Part shown: positions 45,286-57,591 of the stretch, one piece after another | Layout: each line of letters starts with the position of its first letter | Position numbering within the stretch: position 1 is the first letter of the stretch | Assembly (NCBI GenBank): GCA_030704615.1 | Contig: CM060732.1 | Span: 47,473,053 to 47,537,052, forward strand | Source: Takakia lepidozioides | Lineage: Eukaryota; Streptophyta; Takakiopsida; Takakiales; Takakiaceae | Reading direction: 5' to 3' | Length of the DNA: 64,000 bases | Made by a program: the position numbers and the translations under genes | The notes under the pieces: generated by a model | Told to the model about the DNA's origin: nothing | Database searches by the model: none | Seen by the model: the letters and a program-made list of their open reading frames with translations, nothing else

Positions 45286-45622
45286 TCAGAATGAAAACAC
45301 GATGTTTTTTAGGGCATCAAAAACTTCTTTGTTGACCTTCACATCTACAAAATGCCTCGTCTCAAGCAGAAGTTCCAAAATGATTTGAGCACCGTCCTTA
45401 TAGTCGCAATCTGCTGGAGCTTTCTGTGTCATTGATGAAGGAAAATCGCTGGGCAAAGGGGACTTGTGGTCGGTTACTCGGTGGGAGAGGTGGTGGCTTC
45501 CGCGACGACCCAGCTTTTGCTTGGGCCGCTGGCTGCGCAGGACGAACTGCATGTTTTGCAAGAGTGGCCTGCATCTTCTCTTGCTGCTTGTTGAACATCG
45601 CAAGCTTTTGTGCGAGTGCCAT
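45286..45622 (-). pseudogene. TFIIE beta subunit N-terminal pseudogene
   Basis: From an ATG at 45622 the frame reads MALAQKLAMFNKQQEKMQAT and later RFSFINDTE, the N-terminal coiled segment of the small subunit of general transcription factor TFIIE. After a one-base loss it continues KLQQIATI, and after a second loss DGAQIILELLLETRHF, then NKEVFDALKN, the first winged-helix region. The two deletions are about 23 bases apart and shift the frame by two. No further exons are found, so the core domain is missing. It lies head-to-head with the U1-C gene, 483 bases apart, suggesting an ancient shared promoter. An intact copy should exist elsewhere. Confidence 0.75.
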
Positions 45623-45639
45623 CTTGAAAACCTAATTCT

Positions 45640-46104
45640 CAAACAACAGCACAGAAACCGCTACCCCCAGTCCTGTCAGCCCCTCCACAGATCCAGGCAA
45701 TCTCCAAATCCTTTTCTCAAAACCTCCTCAAAACCCCAAAACCCCAAAACCTCAAATCCTTCTCAAACCCAGAAGGAATTCCTCGGAAGAAGCGATTGAG
45801 AAAGAATCAAAAGTGGAGCTTGTAACTCCGTATACATAGTCCCCCCTCGTTGAATGAACTTCATCCATTCCTTCACAAGGACGGAACAGGCCCGGAAGGT
45901 GGGACACGCCAACGATTCCCATAGACGCTGGTTAGGGTTTGGTAGGTTGTCGTTTCCTCTCTCTCTGCGCTTATCTCGAGCGACAGCGATCGGCCGAGTG
46001 GGGTGGTGGAGTAGCTTCGCACATGGAGGATCTACCTGGTTGAAACTGCGTCTGGAGAACTCGAATCTATATACTTCGTTTCTGGCTGCGCCGTTACACT
46101 CATC
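45640..46104. promoter_or_regulatory. Shared promoter region between TFIIE-beta relic and U1-C
   Basis: The 483 bases between divergent start codons must hold the U1-C promoter and leader. No clear TATA box is seen, as is common for housekeeping genes. A CCCCAAAACC run lies at 45735-45755. Confidence 0.4.
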
Positions 46105-48735
46105 ATGCCTAGGTTTGTCGTCGTGTGTTCACTGGAGAGGCTCTCTATTTTTTAACAGTCTTTTAGAGCTCTGTCTGCTTCATTCTAGAGCGTAAGAATT
46201 CTATGGAGAAGGATTCGGATGTCAGTAGAACATCATATGTGTTGGTGGTTTTTGCAGTTGTGGCCTTGAACTTAGTTTAGACAAACGTCACTTCTTTCTG
46301 CTGGTTCCTGCTGTCGATGGGAGCTCTCAGTTACTATAGACGTACCTCGCAGCATTGGATGTCCCTGCAGTCCATATTGGAGGGCACGAGCTAGAATTAC
46401 TCTGTGTATGCTTCCAGCGGCTAAGATATGAGCGGTTGAAAATTAGGATATGTTTCGTCGAATGTGTTTTAAGTAGGGAATTTTGATAAGCGGGTGGGTT
46501 GGCGGGGTTGGCGTTGCGTTTGTCTGGTGAACAGTCGTACAAGGGTCTTTTTAGCAGTTCTGATCTTGTGCCGATCAAGCTGTAAGCTGACACAGTGATC
46601 TCATCTCATTCATTTTCTTGCTGAGGCCATTGCTGTATATGTGCCTACATGCATTACGCCCAGCTATTGCGCTAGCAATGATTCCGATTGTTTTTTAGTG
46701 GAAGTGTTTATAGTGACCCTGTGCTGTGGAAGCTGTATTAAGCCTTTTAAGTGACTTGTTTGCCTCATGGGTGTGTTGCAGGTATTACTGTGACTACTGC
46801 GACACATACTTGACTCATGACTCAGTAAGTAAGAAGTTGATATTTGGTTAGAGGGCATGATGAATAACCATATTGGAGGACGCCAAGTGGAAATGGGTTA
46901 GCTGCCTTCACAGGTCAATATTGGGTTGTAGCAGAGCCATGGGTCCCTACCTAAGTTGATCCTCAAGAATGAGTCTTGACTTGGGGTTGGGACTGAAAAA
47001 TGTAGTTGACAGAAGCAGTCATACTACAGTTAGTGTGTTGTCTAGGTGTTTATCGGCACCTAATGTCAAATTGATTTTTATAGAGATATGATGGTTTGGT
47101 CTAGCAATGCTCTTTGGAAATGGTTCTTACTTTGTAAGTCAGAGCTTTCCTCAAAGATCTCTGAAGATGAGTCCCTAAGTTGTGCTGTTTTGTTTGGGTG
47201 CAGCCGTCTGTGCGGAAACAGCACAATGCAGGATACAAGCACAAGGTGTGTAAGCACACTGTCCTACCTGTTTGTCAATCGAAGCATGCATACAAAACAT
47301 ACTGTGTCACAGCTTTGTGATTTTGTACCTTGAGGAATCTTCTAAACCAGGCAGATGCTTTTTACCATATTTGTGCATATTTAACAATGGGTTTGACAGA
47401 TTTGAGCAAATGATTGGGGGGCTTGATGTGTCCATCTTGCTTGTTTGGTGCAGAAGGGTATGTTCTAAAACCAGAAAGCTAGTTTCAACATAGTGACTCA
47501 CCATATTGACAAGTGCTCACTGAAATTGGAAAATTTCGTAGAGATAAGATGAGTCCCTTCACAATATAAACATGCATATTTTGCTGCATGGCCAGGCAAA
47601 TGTGCGGTCCTACTACCAGCAATTTGAGGAGCAACAGACACAGAGTTTGATTGACCAGAAGGTGAAGGAGCATTTGGGGCAGACAGCAGCAGTGTTTGCA
47701 CAGCAGCAAGTAGGTGGTGCATTCCACCAACATCTGGCAGTATTGCATTCAGGCCAATACAAGCCCATGCCAGGATCTGGACTGCTGCCTTCCAGCCTCC
47801 CTGTTCCAGGCTCTGCACCACCCCTGTTACCAACTGTTCGCCCCCCTGTCCTTCCCCCACCGTCTCGACCTACTTCAGGTAGATGTTTTTAATGCATGAT
47901 TTTGTGCTACTTTTACCTTTACTGGTTAACTAAGTTGGCAATCACTGTGGATGCATAGTTAGGAGGAAATTAGTGCCATGCACACCATTCCCTAATTGAC
48001 TGAAGATCTTCCATATACGCCGATCAGAAGAAAAGTCCAGAACCACTGAGATTTGCAGACTTTCCGGGATATAGGTTGTACTGCTTTTGGGTTGAGTGTC
48101 TACCCAAGGGCATGGTTGTTCTCCATCTTGGAGGACCTTGCTGTTTGATTTCTCTGGGGTGTGCAGTCTGCATCCTAAATTTCTAGACTTGTCTGTGTGG
48201 CAAGGCCTTAGCAGAAGCTGATTCTTGAGGGGTTGATCTGTGAACAGGTGGGTATAACCCCATGTCCAATATGCCTCCATCCTACAGACCACCTGTTGCA
48301 CAAGTTCCCACCAGCTCTGGTGCAGCACAGCAGCCCAATGGTCTAGCTAGGGCACCAATAATGTTGACACCACCAGGTGCCCCTGGATTGTCTTCTGCCT
48401 CATCGCCTGCTTCCAATGGACCTCTCTCCAGTGCCACCCCAGGTGCTTATCAGCAGCAACGAGCACCTGCAAGTGGCATGTATGGCACAAATTACACATA
48501 CAGGCCCCCCCAAAGCAGTGGAGCCACAGGGGGGTATGCACCCCAGCACCCAAGTGGCCCGCCTGGCCCAGCCAACTACAGTCAGCAGCAGCAGTCTTCT
48601 AGGGGACCAACATCTGGTCTGCCACCCACAAATAATTATGGGTACAGTCAGCCTGGACCTCTTGTAGGAGGGCAGACTACGCTGAATTCATTTGGGCCAC
48701 CAGCCCCAGGAGGTCCTGTTGGCTACAGAAGTTAA
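46105..48735 (+). CDS. U1C: U1 small nuclear ribonucleoprotein C
   Basis: Five exons join in frame with GT-AG introns: 46105-46112, 46782-46824, 47204-47245, 47596-47878 and 48248-48735, giving 287 residues. The N-terminus [20 protein letters not shown] then [11 protein letters not shown] is the U1-C zinc finger, with Cys6, Cys9, His24 and His30 as zinc ligands. It is followed by [19 protein letters not shown] and a long Pro/Gly/Gln-rich tail. U1-C sits in the U1 snRNP in the nucleus and stabilises pairing of U1 RNA with the 5-prime splice site. The finger is split over three small exons and the first exon codes only MPR in part, so it is easily missed. It is longer than the roughly 200-residue Arabidopsis protein because of the tail. 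No defects are seen. Confidence 0.95.
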
Positions 48736-49609
48736 AGTGAGCATCTGTTTACATGGCTTTAGCATTGGAGGTTTGTCTGTTTGTCTTGGTTGTATGGAGG
48801 ATTTGCATCTTTCATGGCGAGAGGTCCAGATTTCCCTTTTGCATTTGCCTTGGTCACATGAAGATGTTCCATGGGTCATTACTGGAAACATGCCCAACGG
48901 AGGGATTTGGTGCCACTTCAGCAAGATGCAACTGTAATAATTCCACTGGCTGCTGGAAAATGCCGTGTCAGCTCACCAGGCACTGGAAAGGTAGTATGGA
49001 AAGGTGAATCCTCATCATTGGTGCTGTAATGCTGTAAAACTCTTATCTCAGGGTGGTTCTGGTTGCTGGGTGTGGTAACATGTTGGTTGGTGACAAAAAG
49101 TTTAAGGGAGTGGAAGTTTCTTGTTTGTCACTTCAAATATTATGTTTACCATTATTTTGTTATGAATTTCCTTGTTCATTCAAAAGAAAGTATAATTATC
49201 TCACAACACCACCACTGCTAGTTTTGGATGCCCAGAATTAGTTTTAGCATTAAGTGTAATCTCTTGCAGTCATGTGCACCACTAGGGTTGGATGGGCATG
49301 GGAGCAAGGTATCCCAGGTGTATCACCTAAAATCTGGATATGATCCGGAAATGTTTGGGGTTTGTTGCTTCTTTATACCTTTGAAGCAAGTGTAAGTTGG
49401 GAATGCCCGTAAGCCACTACGAGGACGTGCATGGGCTTCAGTTACAAGTTAATTTGGGGTATAAGTAATACGTCAGAGTTCGATTTGCACCACTGGACGA
49501 TGACTACTTGGCTCCTGGAGACGGTTGGAGGGATGGAGAGATTAACATACATGGGGAGAGAAGAGAGGAGAGATTGTATTATGTCTAGGGGTGAGGTAGT
49601 AAGGGCTGT
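48736..49609. other. U1-C 3-prime flank; no gene seen
   Basis: The first part is presumably the U1-C 3-prime UTR. Nothing else is recognised. Confidence 0.4.
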
Positions 49610-49770
49610 CCATATTTCCTCTAGAAACCTTTTCACACAAGCATCAATCTGCTCTGTGTGAGCTGCCCAGCAATTAAGGGCCAACGCCTTAGGCTTAGCC
49701 TCGAGATCTTGAAATTTGGTGAGCAGAGTTGCAGGGACCATGTGAGAGAGAGAGAGAGAGAGAGAGAGGT
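49610..49770 (-). mobile_element. LINE 3-prime fragment plus GA microsatellite
   Basis: On the minus strand it reads EQIDACVKRFLEEIW, matching the fragments at 11.7, 20.1 and 36.6 kb, and it borders a GA run at 49742-49768. Confidence 0.5.
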
Positions 49771-50581
49771 TCAGAGGTCGGGTGTGCAGTGCAGAGGATG
49801 GTTTTACACTTGATCTCTGAGATTTCAGGTAAGTTGCATTGATGACATATTTGGTAGCTGATGCACTGCACTCCGTTCCCACAGCTGGGGCTCTGTCCTT
49901 TTTCCGTCCGTGTCATTGTTAGTCAAATGTTTTGTATTTGCAATGACCTTTTAAAGGTAGCATCCCTTGGAAGCAGTGCCCAATCTCATGTCTGCAGATT
50001 TCTGACACAGTAAAGGATGTCTTAGTGCCGAGTGTGTATATCTTGTACGACCCTGCAGCTTTTTGGCAATGAGCCTGATTCACAGATACTGTGAATAGCG
50101 ACCCAGAGCTTCAAATATAGCTTTGCCGAGGGTGAGTTGATGTTGTATAGGACTGGTTTTTGTAGGTCAGATGTCTTGATTTGCCCGCGGTACAACCTGT
50201 TACTGATGTTGTGAATGGAAGGATGCCTGACGGTGCAGCGGACATCATCAGAGCACTAATGAATTGTGGCTGAATTGAATGACTTTTACAACTGGGTGTA
50301 TGGGAAGTTTTATGTTACATACCAATTGCTTGACACTATTAGTACGGAGTTCCTTGCTGTCAACATTCATGTTCCTGGCACCAGTTAGAAATGCACCACA
50401 GAATAGGAAATAGTGTATGAGAAAGGCTCGAGTCAATCGTGAAAGCTTTTGATGGGTCTTGAAAATTGACGTTTTAAGTTGGACAAGTGGAATGGAGTGA
50501 GAATCCAATATATGATGGGGTCATATCCCACCTTTCTTTGCTGACTCCAATCATGTGGATGGGATAGAGGTCTGCAAGTCT

Positions 50582-50741
50582 CGGCTTCCATGACCACCGC
50601 CCTGCTGTCTTATTTAATCAACACCCTTTGCGGGATCTTGGTGAGTGTGCAGTTTGGCATTGGCTTCCATGACCACCGCCCTGCTGTCTTATTTAATCAA
50701 CACCCTTTGTGGGATTTTGGTGAGTGTGCAGTTTGGCATTG
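50582..50741. repeat. Tandem duplication of an 80-bp unit
   Basis: GGCTTCCATGACCACCGCCC through GTGAGTGTGCAGTTTGGCAT occurs twice in direct succession, differing at about three positions, so it is recent. Confidence 0.85.
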
Positions 50742-51639
50742 AAATCTGATCCCGCATCGTCAGTTTTGCATACCAAAAATAGCAGCTCATTCTGTACCAG
50801 GGTTCAACCAAGCAACCCTGATGGCTTACCTATGGAAAGTTTGAGAATAGGTTGAGGGTGTTACCCCTACCTTGGTGGCTCTAGTCATTTATTCTATTTG
50901 ATAAAATGCAATGAGCTCTAGTTGAGCTCTAGTTACATGAGGGAAATTTTGGATGGAACCAATTACTAGATAGTTCTATTGGTCTCTGCTCCCCACACCC
51001 AAGTTTGAAGAATCATTTGCACATTAGTATCAAGCCTCCACTGGAGTTTTGAGAACTCGCACTTCAGGATATATGTAGATATTCATCTACTAGGTTGTGT
51101 TCAACTTACAATTTTCAGGCCCCGGAAAGTTCATAGTTGAGGTTCAGAATTGAAAATGTGAAGGATGATCTCCATTTTTCTTAAGGACCAAACTACATGT
51201 CCTCAGTTGAACAAACCTTGTTCCGAAGGTGGATGAAGTTTGAATGGGAATGGCAAATTTCAGATCTTCCCCATTCTAGCATGACCTAGCATGCTCGTCT
51301 TGGTAAAAGAAAATCACTGTTTGGGTTAGCATCCACATCTTTGCATTGGTCCCCTCATCTGGTCCTCCTTTTCATCAATCATATTGTCTTCCGACAAAAA
51401 GAAATCCTTGATCCCTTGCTCAACCACCTTGCAATCCGTCTGCCCGTCATTCGGCCCATTCTTGAAAATTAGCATTAATTTGTCGAGGTTGCAATGCCAA
51501 GTCCACATTGCCCAACCTACAACCTCAACTGGGCTATATATCAGTTAAGTGTGAGATAGTTCTTCTTCAACTACTTCGATAGATGTTGCTGAAATGCTTT
51601 ATGGCTCTGGAGTTAGTAGAGAGAGCATGAGAACATTTT
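50742..51639. other. Intergenic, no gene seen
   Basis: No supported gene, RNA or repeat. Confidence 0.4.
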
Positions 51640-52115
51640 GCCACTTTTCCGACCCCAGTCAATGGTGGGACAATGGAGACAAAAATGTGAATGCCTGTTG
51701 GACTACAGAGAGAAGCAGATGCAATCCAGAATTTGAGCTATGTAATAAGTAGGGTTGGGTGTTTGTTGGAAGAATTTCACGCCGTCAGTGTCAGCTGCTA
51801 GCAACAATGCCGAGATATATTCATGATTTGTACAGAGGCAAGGATATATAGCTGAAGGACCAGGGATAGAGGTTCAGATTCATCCAAGAGGGCCGGATTT
51901 CAAACACAAGATTACTTCTAATTCTTTGTGGATCAATAGCTATAAGTGGGTAGATGGTCAACTAGAAACAACAGCGGCAATAGCACAATTGATAGAACAA
52001 AGGACTGCTAATGAAGGTACCTTCTTCAATACATTTCACCCTGTTTTTCCCTGCTATAAAAGTCGTCCCTAAATTTTCATGTTGAATTCTGCAAGTTAGC
52101 TCGTTGGTGGTGTAA
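51640..52115 (+). pseudogene. OSB PDF-motif exons, dispersed copy E
   Basis: FSDPSQWWDNGDKNVNA is encoded at about 51644-51694 and HPRGPDFKHKITSNSLW at about 51890-51940, followed by INSYKWVD. PDFKHK is the canonical form of the OSB motif, better kept than in the CACTA copies. The linked repeat CACCTTCTTC...CCCTGTTTTTCCC follows at 52020. It lacks any CACTA terminus nearby. Confidence 0.6.
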
Positions 52116-52449
52116 GGTAAAAATGGGGGCCTTGTTTCACCACCCGGGGTAAATCTATCCGTTCCCTCTTGATCAGACAACTCGTCAGTCCAGTTTCGAT
52201 GCTACATGAGCTGCAGCGGAAGCAGGAAAACATCATGACACCTAGACCATATGTTATGCTACTTGTTCGTCTGGTTGACATCACGTCACTATCCTGGCTT
52301 TAGTATGGCAAATGCTCAGAAAAGATATCTTGACCCCTCGTAGGGCGTCTGCTTGCACTCCCGCACTCCGTTACTCGTTATCTCGTTATCTCGTTTACAT
52401 GGTGCGCCATGTGCACGGTTAGTTACTTAACGCACATTCCATGGGGGGG

Positions 52450-53155
52450 TTGTTTTTCTATGAGCAGTGAGCACAAAAAAGCATGAGCAGAACCCCCAAA
52501 AAGAATTTTTTTTTGCATATTTCTGCGAATATTCCCAGGTTTCCGACCATCCGAACGTGTTTTTTGACAATCCAAACCTGTTTTTTCAGTGTTATAAGTG
52601 CACGATTTTCCCTCATCATAGAACAATCAAGTTAGGTTCGGATGCAAAGCTAGGTTCGGGAATTCCCCATATTTGGACGTTTGTACTTTTTTCTGAGAAG
52701 TCGGCATAGACTTCTGGCTGCCTATTTTTGGATTATTATTATTATTATTAGAGAAGTCAGCATAGATTTCTGGCTTCCTAATTTTCATATTATATTATAT
52801 TATATTATATTTGAAGAAGTCGGCACAGACTTTTAAATATAATATTATATGAGAAGTTGGCACAGACTTCGGGCTTCCCAATTTTCAGTTTTTTTAAATA
52901 TAAAATATTTTTTGAGAAGTCGGCACAGATTTCGGTTTTTTTTTTTTTTTGGGAGAAGTCGGCACAAACTTCCGGCTGTACATTTTCCATTTGGCCCGCG
53001 CCAGTATAGGTGGTACACCTTCTATTTAGGAATATAACTTTGGTCCTTCAGCTTTGCTCATATCCCGAGCCTATCCGAACCTGAAATCTGGCTTTGGGTT
53101 TGCTTCGGTGTAGGTTCGAAAACTCTGCTCATAACTCATCTGCTCATCGCTCATG
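52450..53155. repeat. Repeat block with GAGCA/TGCTC ends, relative of 12082-12527
   Basis: The left edge has ATGAGCAGTGAGCAC and the right edge CTGCTCAT...CATCGCTCAT. The interior carries AGGTTCGG motifs, as in the 12.1 kb element. No target duplication is found. Confidence 0.4.
52690..52985. repeat. Degenerate tandem array of GAGAAGTCGGCACAGACTTC units
   Basis: Six units of about 45-60 bases each begin GAGAAGTCGGCAYAGA-TT-C and are separated by AT-rich spacers of variable length. Spacers are low-complexity and unit lengths vary, so it is not a CRISPR array. Confidence 0.7.
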
Positions 53156-54235
53156 GAAAATACAGACCCCATTCCATCTATCCTTCATGGCAATAGTCCT
53201 CGGCTACTTTGCTTATTTGCACGATCTCTCCCTCAACGCATGCAACCCAGCTTTCTATTTCCACCTTTCATCTCGATCTGGCATTTCCAGGGCCTGCCCG
53301 GATCAGTTCTACTTGCGATCCCACCAAGCTACCCTCACTTGTTGTGTATCTTTTCTCTATCCGTGACTATCTCATGACAACTTCAATGTTCATGGTGTCC
53401 TGGCGTAATCTCTCACAATGATCGTTCTCTCGACACTTGTTGCAGCTCAAACGTTTTCCAGTGCTACTTTCTTAATCGTCTACTTCAAGAGTACATGCTC
53501 TTATTTGTAAATCCAAACTATCTCATTTATATCAAACTCACTATTATGGCCGCTTAGTATCAACACGGTGTATACACTGTACACGCATCTCACCAATCAC
53601 TTTGCTAAATCTACTCAAGCTAATCCATGTTTCTTCTGCTCTGTCTCCATCGCCTCTCCGAAACTTAAAAGTAAACTTAACTTCAAAGTGAATACTCTCT
53701 CTTTGAATGATCTCCGTCTGCTACCTTGTACCGTGCATGAGCAGTCCGTGGAATCGCTTCACTCCCCAAGTCCCTACTTTCTAATCACTGCCCCAACATC
53801 TACTAATCAGCTAAGCCTCCCCAAGTCGTGCCTGCTGACTAAGCACTAAGTTATGGACATGTGGCCCTGATCCACATCTTGATAAGATCTTACGAGCCCA
53901 AAACTTAATTACATGGTTCGCTTGGTCATGCGCCTTAGTGTCACAAGACGGTGTCCCCTTGTTCGTTGATTAGTGTCAGATCAATGGTTTGCATGCTGCT
54001 AAACTGTCTTCATCCACCCTGCTCTTCCGTTGTTCATCCGGTGGCCTCATCCATCTTGCCATGGTGCTCAAGCAACGTCTGACTTGATGAACGGATTTCC
54101 TCTATGCTGACTGTTCATATGACATCCATCCCGATCCACGTAATGAACCAAGACCTTCATCATTCTCCTCGCTCATCCATGCCCATCCTTCTTCATTCAC
54201 GTTCATTTCCTTCCACTGTTCATCCAGTTGTCTTG
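53156..54235. other. Intergenic, no gene identified
   Basis: Pyrimidine-rich sequence with short open frames on the plus strand that match nothing I know. Confidence 0.3.
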
Positions 54236-54580
54236 CTTCTAGGCTATCATTGTCAGCTGCGGGCAGCAAGGCAAGGATGTATGAATGATTTGTGCAGAGG
54301 CATGGATAGCTGAAGGAGCAGGGAGTGTGGGTCCAAATTCATCCAAGAGGATCGGATTTCAAGCTCCAGATTACCTATGATTCCATGTGGAACGATAGCT
54401 ACAAGAAACCTACTTGGGTAGATGTCAATTGAAAGCCGCAGCAGCAGCAGCACAATTGATAAAAGCAGGCACTCTAAATCAAGGCACCTTCTTCAACATA
54501 ATTCACTCTGTTTTTCTCTCTTATCACAATCGGGCCCTAAATTTCCAGGTTGATTTCTGCAAGTTAGCTGTGTGGTGTGA
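54236..54580 (+). pseudogene. OSB PDF-motif half exon, dispersed copy F
   Basis: HPRGSDFKLQITYDSMW then NDSYKKPTWVD is encoded at about 54341-54423. The preceding TGTCAGCTGCGGGCAGCAAG and following CACCTTCTTC...TTTTTCTCTC match flanks of copies C and E. The WWDNR half is absent. Confidence 0.58.
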
Positions 54581-55479
54581 AAAAGAAGGGGCACAAATCC
54601 CCTTCTGTCGAATTATAATTTACTCCTTAGTGAAAGATCTTGTGGCTACTCTAAAACTAACACACAGGTTGGTTGCATCCATGCTGTTCATGATCAGAGT
54701 TCATGAAGCCCTCATCCACGCCGCAGCAAAAGAGAAGACATGGATGGGACACCAAGTAAAAGCCTCTTCTCCATAGCTCAACAGGTCTGAACAAGACTTG
54801 GTCTTACACCAGCTAAGTTTTCATGCTGATACAATCACACAAACAGCTTACCAGCAGGTTAATGACAGCCTATGAGGTCAACACTTGAAAACAATATTTG
54901 CTTGACCCCCTTTTGTAATCACTGAAAAATGCAAGACAACATGGATCTACCATACAGTGCAGGCCTAATAATTCTCTGCAACTCATGGTCTTTCCTTTAT
55001 CTCTCAACTGGCCCTCCCTTCATCATTCTTTTGCTGTGCAACTCTCCCTTCTTCCCAATGTTTTCTCTCCCTTTCTGATGCAAATACCCTGGTTCTTTCT
55101 ATCAGCCAAGGTAGCCCTTCTACATGCAATGCAGATGCATTGATAATTCACAGTTGTTCTACTAATCTACCCTCAACAGTGTGTATGCTGCAGACATACC
55201 TCATACCCTAATTCCAACAATTGCATGCATTGTCCCTCATTTATAACCTATGACAAAGTGCAGCAAATCCCTTTGTTAATCTTCCTATACCGTCCAAATT
55301 GCAGGCATGCTTAACTCTAGAACCCTAATGCACAGTTTGTTCCAGATTCAGTGTGCTGAATCATAAAATCAAAAGCAAAATAAACACTATGCATTCAGTG
55401 ATCGTGGGCGGGCTGCATCTGCCTTCTATCACCGTTCCCAAAGACACATGCATCATCTCCCATCCTCTCTGCACCATCC
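54581..55479. other. Intergenic, no gene seen
   Basis: No supported gene, RNA or repeat. Confidence 0.4.
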
Positions 55480-56560
55480 TGGTTTGAAGTCCAGGCCACC
55501 ACTCCATTCCATTTTTCGGATTCGCTGCCTTGCCCTGGAAACCTGCTACATTGGATGTAGTCATATCCAGTCATTCGTTTCACCTCCAGGATTGAGTGCA
55601 TGTCCGACCCCCGGCCGAACTCCTGCTTGCAAGATACGATGTGATTCCGCACATTCGGACTACAAACGTGCTAGACGGACTCCAACAGGTCACGCATCTC
55701 CTCTTCGTTCAAGGGCTCTCAGTCTGAACCATCTTCAGACATGATTTTGCCAAGAGCAATCTTGTGGGCTGCCTTCAGCTGAATCTGCTTTGGTCTGGCT
55801 CCGGGGCTCAATTTCACCTCCTCTTTTATGATGTCGTGTGCTTCCTGCACAGCCTCACGCATGTTGCCTCTCGCCAAGGGGTGGCAGTGGACCCCAACGT
55901 GTATGCAAGCTCTAGTCAAGTCCGGGAGCAAATGGATTACGTAATATTGCTTGGCTCTGCACATGGACATGCACGTCGGTGGTTCTTTGCAATGTGCACA
56001 CTTGAAAGAACCCGCATGAGCTTGGCTGGAGACAATGAATGGATGATGCGTTGTGCCAGACCAATCCGTCTCGTTTCTCCGCCCTCCTTTGGAGAGAAAG
56101 TGGAAGCGGGTGGGATTGAGGCACCTCAGCTTCCCCGCACAGAAGATGTATCGTACACGAACACCATCAACAATTTTCGTGCTACTGGTCTTCGTCACAC
56201 ACCAGGGGTGTCCGTCATGCTTTCGATCCATGTCTGTTAACATCCCCGAGGCTTTGTTTGACGAAGAAACAGGTGGAAACTCAAAGATGACATTGCCATC
56301 GACTTCGGGAGGCAGAAACGTTACCTTTCTGACTAGAAATTTGGCATAGTCGAGAGCAGCCAGCTCAGAACGAGAACCATCAAGGTGATGTTGGCGGAGG
56401 AGCTGCACAATGGACCGGGTTGGAGTTATGCTCGAGGGCACATGCATAGCACCTGCAGAGACGTCCATGCCGGATTTGAACGACCGTGTGGAGGACATGG
56501 GTACCTCAAAGCAATCATCTTCCTCGTCGGAAATGTCGAATACGTCCACACGAGAAGCTA
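55480..56560 (-). pseudogene. Zinc-cluster transposase-like protein, N-terminal part, with in-frame stops
   Basis: An acidic start (VFDISDEEDD) is followed after about 130 residues by a Cys/His cluster: RYIFCAGKLRC, FKCAHCKEPPTCMSMC, then RACIHVGVHCHP, a spacing like the FLYWCH/WRKY-GCM1 zinc fingers of Mutator-like transposases. After a TGA at 55721-55719 the same frame continues EPLNEEEMRDLLESV, TAG at 55673-55671, then HVCSPNVRNHIVSC and FPGQGSESE. I recall similar uncharacterised proteins from bryophytes and other non-seed plants, where a nuclease-like core follows; that recollection is unverified. No core is seen here. No ATG opens the frame and a splice upstream is likely. It is either a dead transposase or a decayed domesticated relative. 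Confidence 0.5.
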
Positions 56561-57470
56561 TGGAGGGTCTTGACGGTCCAGGTCGGGAATGATTATCGTT
56601 GCATACCTCTCTGTTGGCAGTGGCCGCCTGTCGGTTTCCGGACTCCTTTGTGGATGGTGTGGGCAGCGACTTTCGGAAAGGGAATGGGCATTCCCACAGC
56701 TCGGTACAGGATGGTGTCTGATGGGGGGACGCGCCATTCCATTCTGCAACCTCCGTCGTTACCTAGCACGACATGGTCTCGTCAACCTGCCCAGAAACAT
56801 CCTTCCTTTCTTCTTCCAATAAACTGTGCCCGGTTTGAGCTTGAATTTGGAACAAAGGAAAGTTTCAGTCACTCTGCAAAGTCCTCCCTCGTTTGGGATC
56901 CAGGCTCTCCCAAGTTGGGGAGGACAGCAAACTATAGCGTAGGAATTCGGAGCCATCAAAGACCGCACGAAGTTGGCAAGTGTGAGGTGAAGTATAGCGA
57001 GAGACCAAGGCTCACAGGCACCACGTCAGTGGTTATGCGGAGTCCATCGACGATTGAAGTGGAAGTATTGTTTCAAGATACATGCATGAAGGTGGGAGGT
57101 GTGATTCCCTATGCAGTAAGTATGACAATGATGGCCGATTCGGCGACGGAATAACATCTCCTGACAGTTTCTCCTGAGGGTGGATCAACTAGTATTTGCG
57201 GTGCAGACATGAACGTTCGCACTGACAAGTGCCAGGACTGTTATTTAAAACGGTTAGATACCCAAGTTGTGTTCATTAACACAGGCCGCAATTGTGTTGT
57301 TTCGGAGCAATGCAACCCATTGCACATGGATGAATGGGAAGGCGGTCCCGCATCCCAGTTCGACATCATCCCCTCCTTGATTGTGATCGGGAATCTCTTT
57401 CAATGGAATCCAGTGGGCGGAAATGAGGTTACCCATATCTGACCGGTGTGCTACTTTCGATTGCTGTTGG

Positions 57471-57591
57471 ACGGAAATACGGCGCCGCATTTCCGTTTTG
57501 CATCTTAGTCATGCACCAGTGCGACTGAAATGCGGCACCGCATTTCCGTCCAACAGAGACCTTCATATTCTCCAGAACGGAAATGCGGTAC
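57471..57591. repeat. GGAAATGCGG palindromes between the divergent frames
   Basis: A 26-base palindrome with one mismatch lies at 57471-57496 (ACGGAAATACGGC and its inverse). A second has perfect 9-base arms GAAATGCGG and CCGCATTTC at 57527-57546. A half-site ACGGAAATGCGG lies at 57577-57588. A fourth copy with one mismatch is at 58333-58352. Confidence 0.75.

Noticed and set aside
45464-45799. Plus-strand 111-codon frame
   Set aside because: Antisense to the TFIIE-beta relic and proline/lysine-rich from the CCCCAAAACC run.
52690-52985. CRISPR-like array
   Set aside because: Unit and spacer lengths vary, spacers are AT-rich low complexity, and the genome is eukaryotic.
56486-57154. A 222-codon open frame on the plus strand
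   Set aside because: It overlaps the zinc-cluster frame antisense and has no recognisable motif. Its length looks like a by-product of the GC-balanced coding strand opposite.
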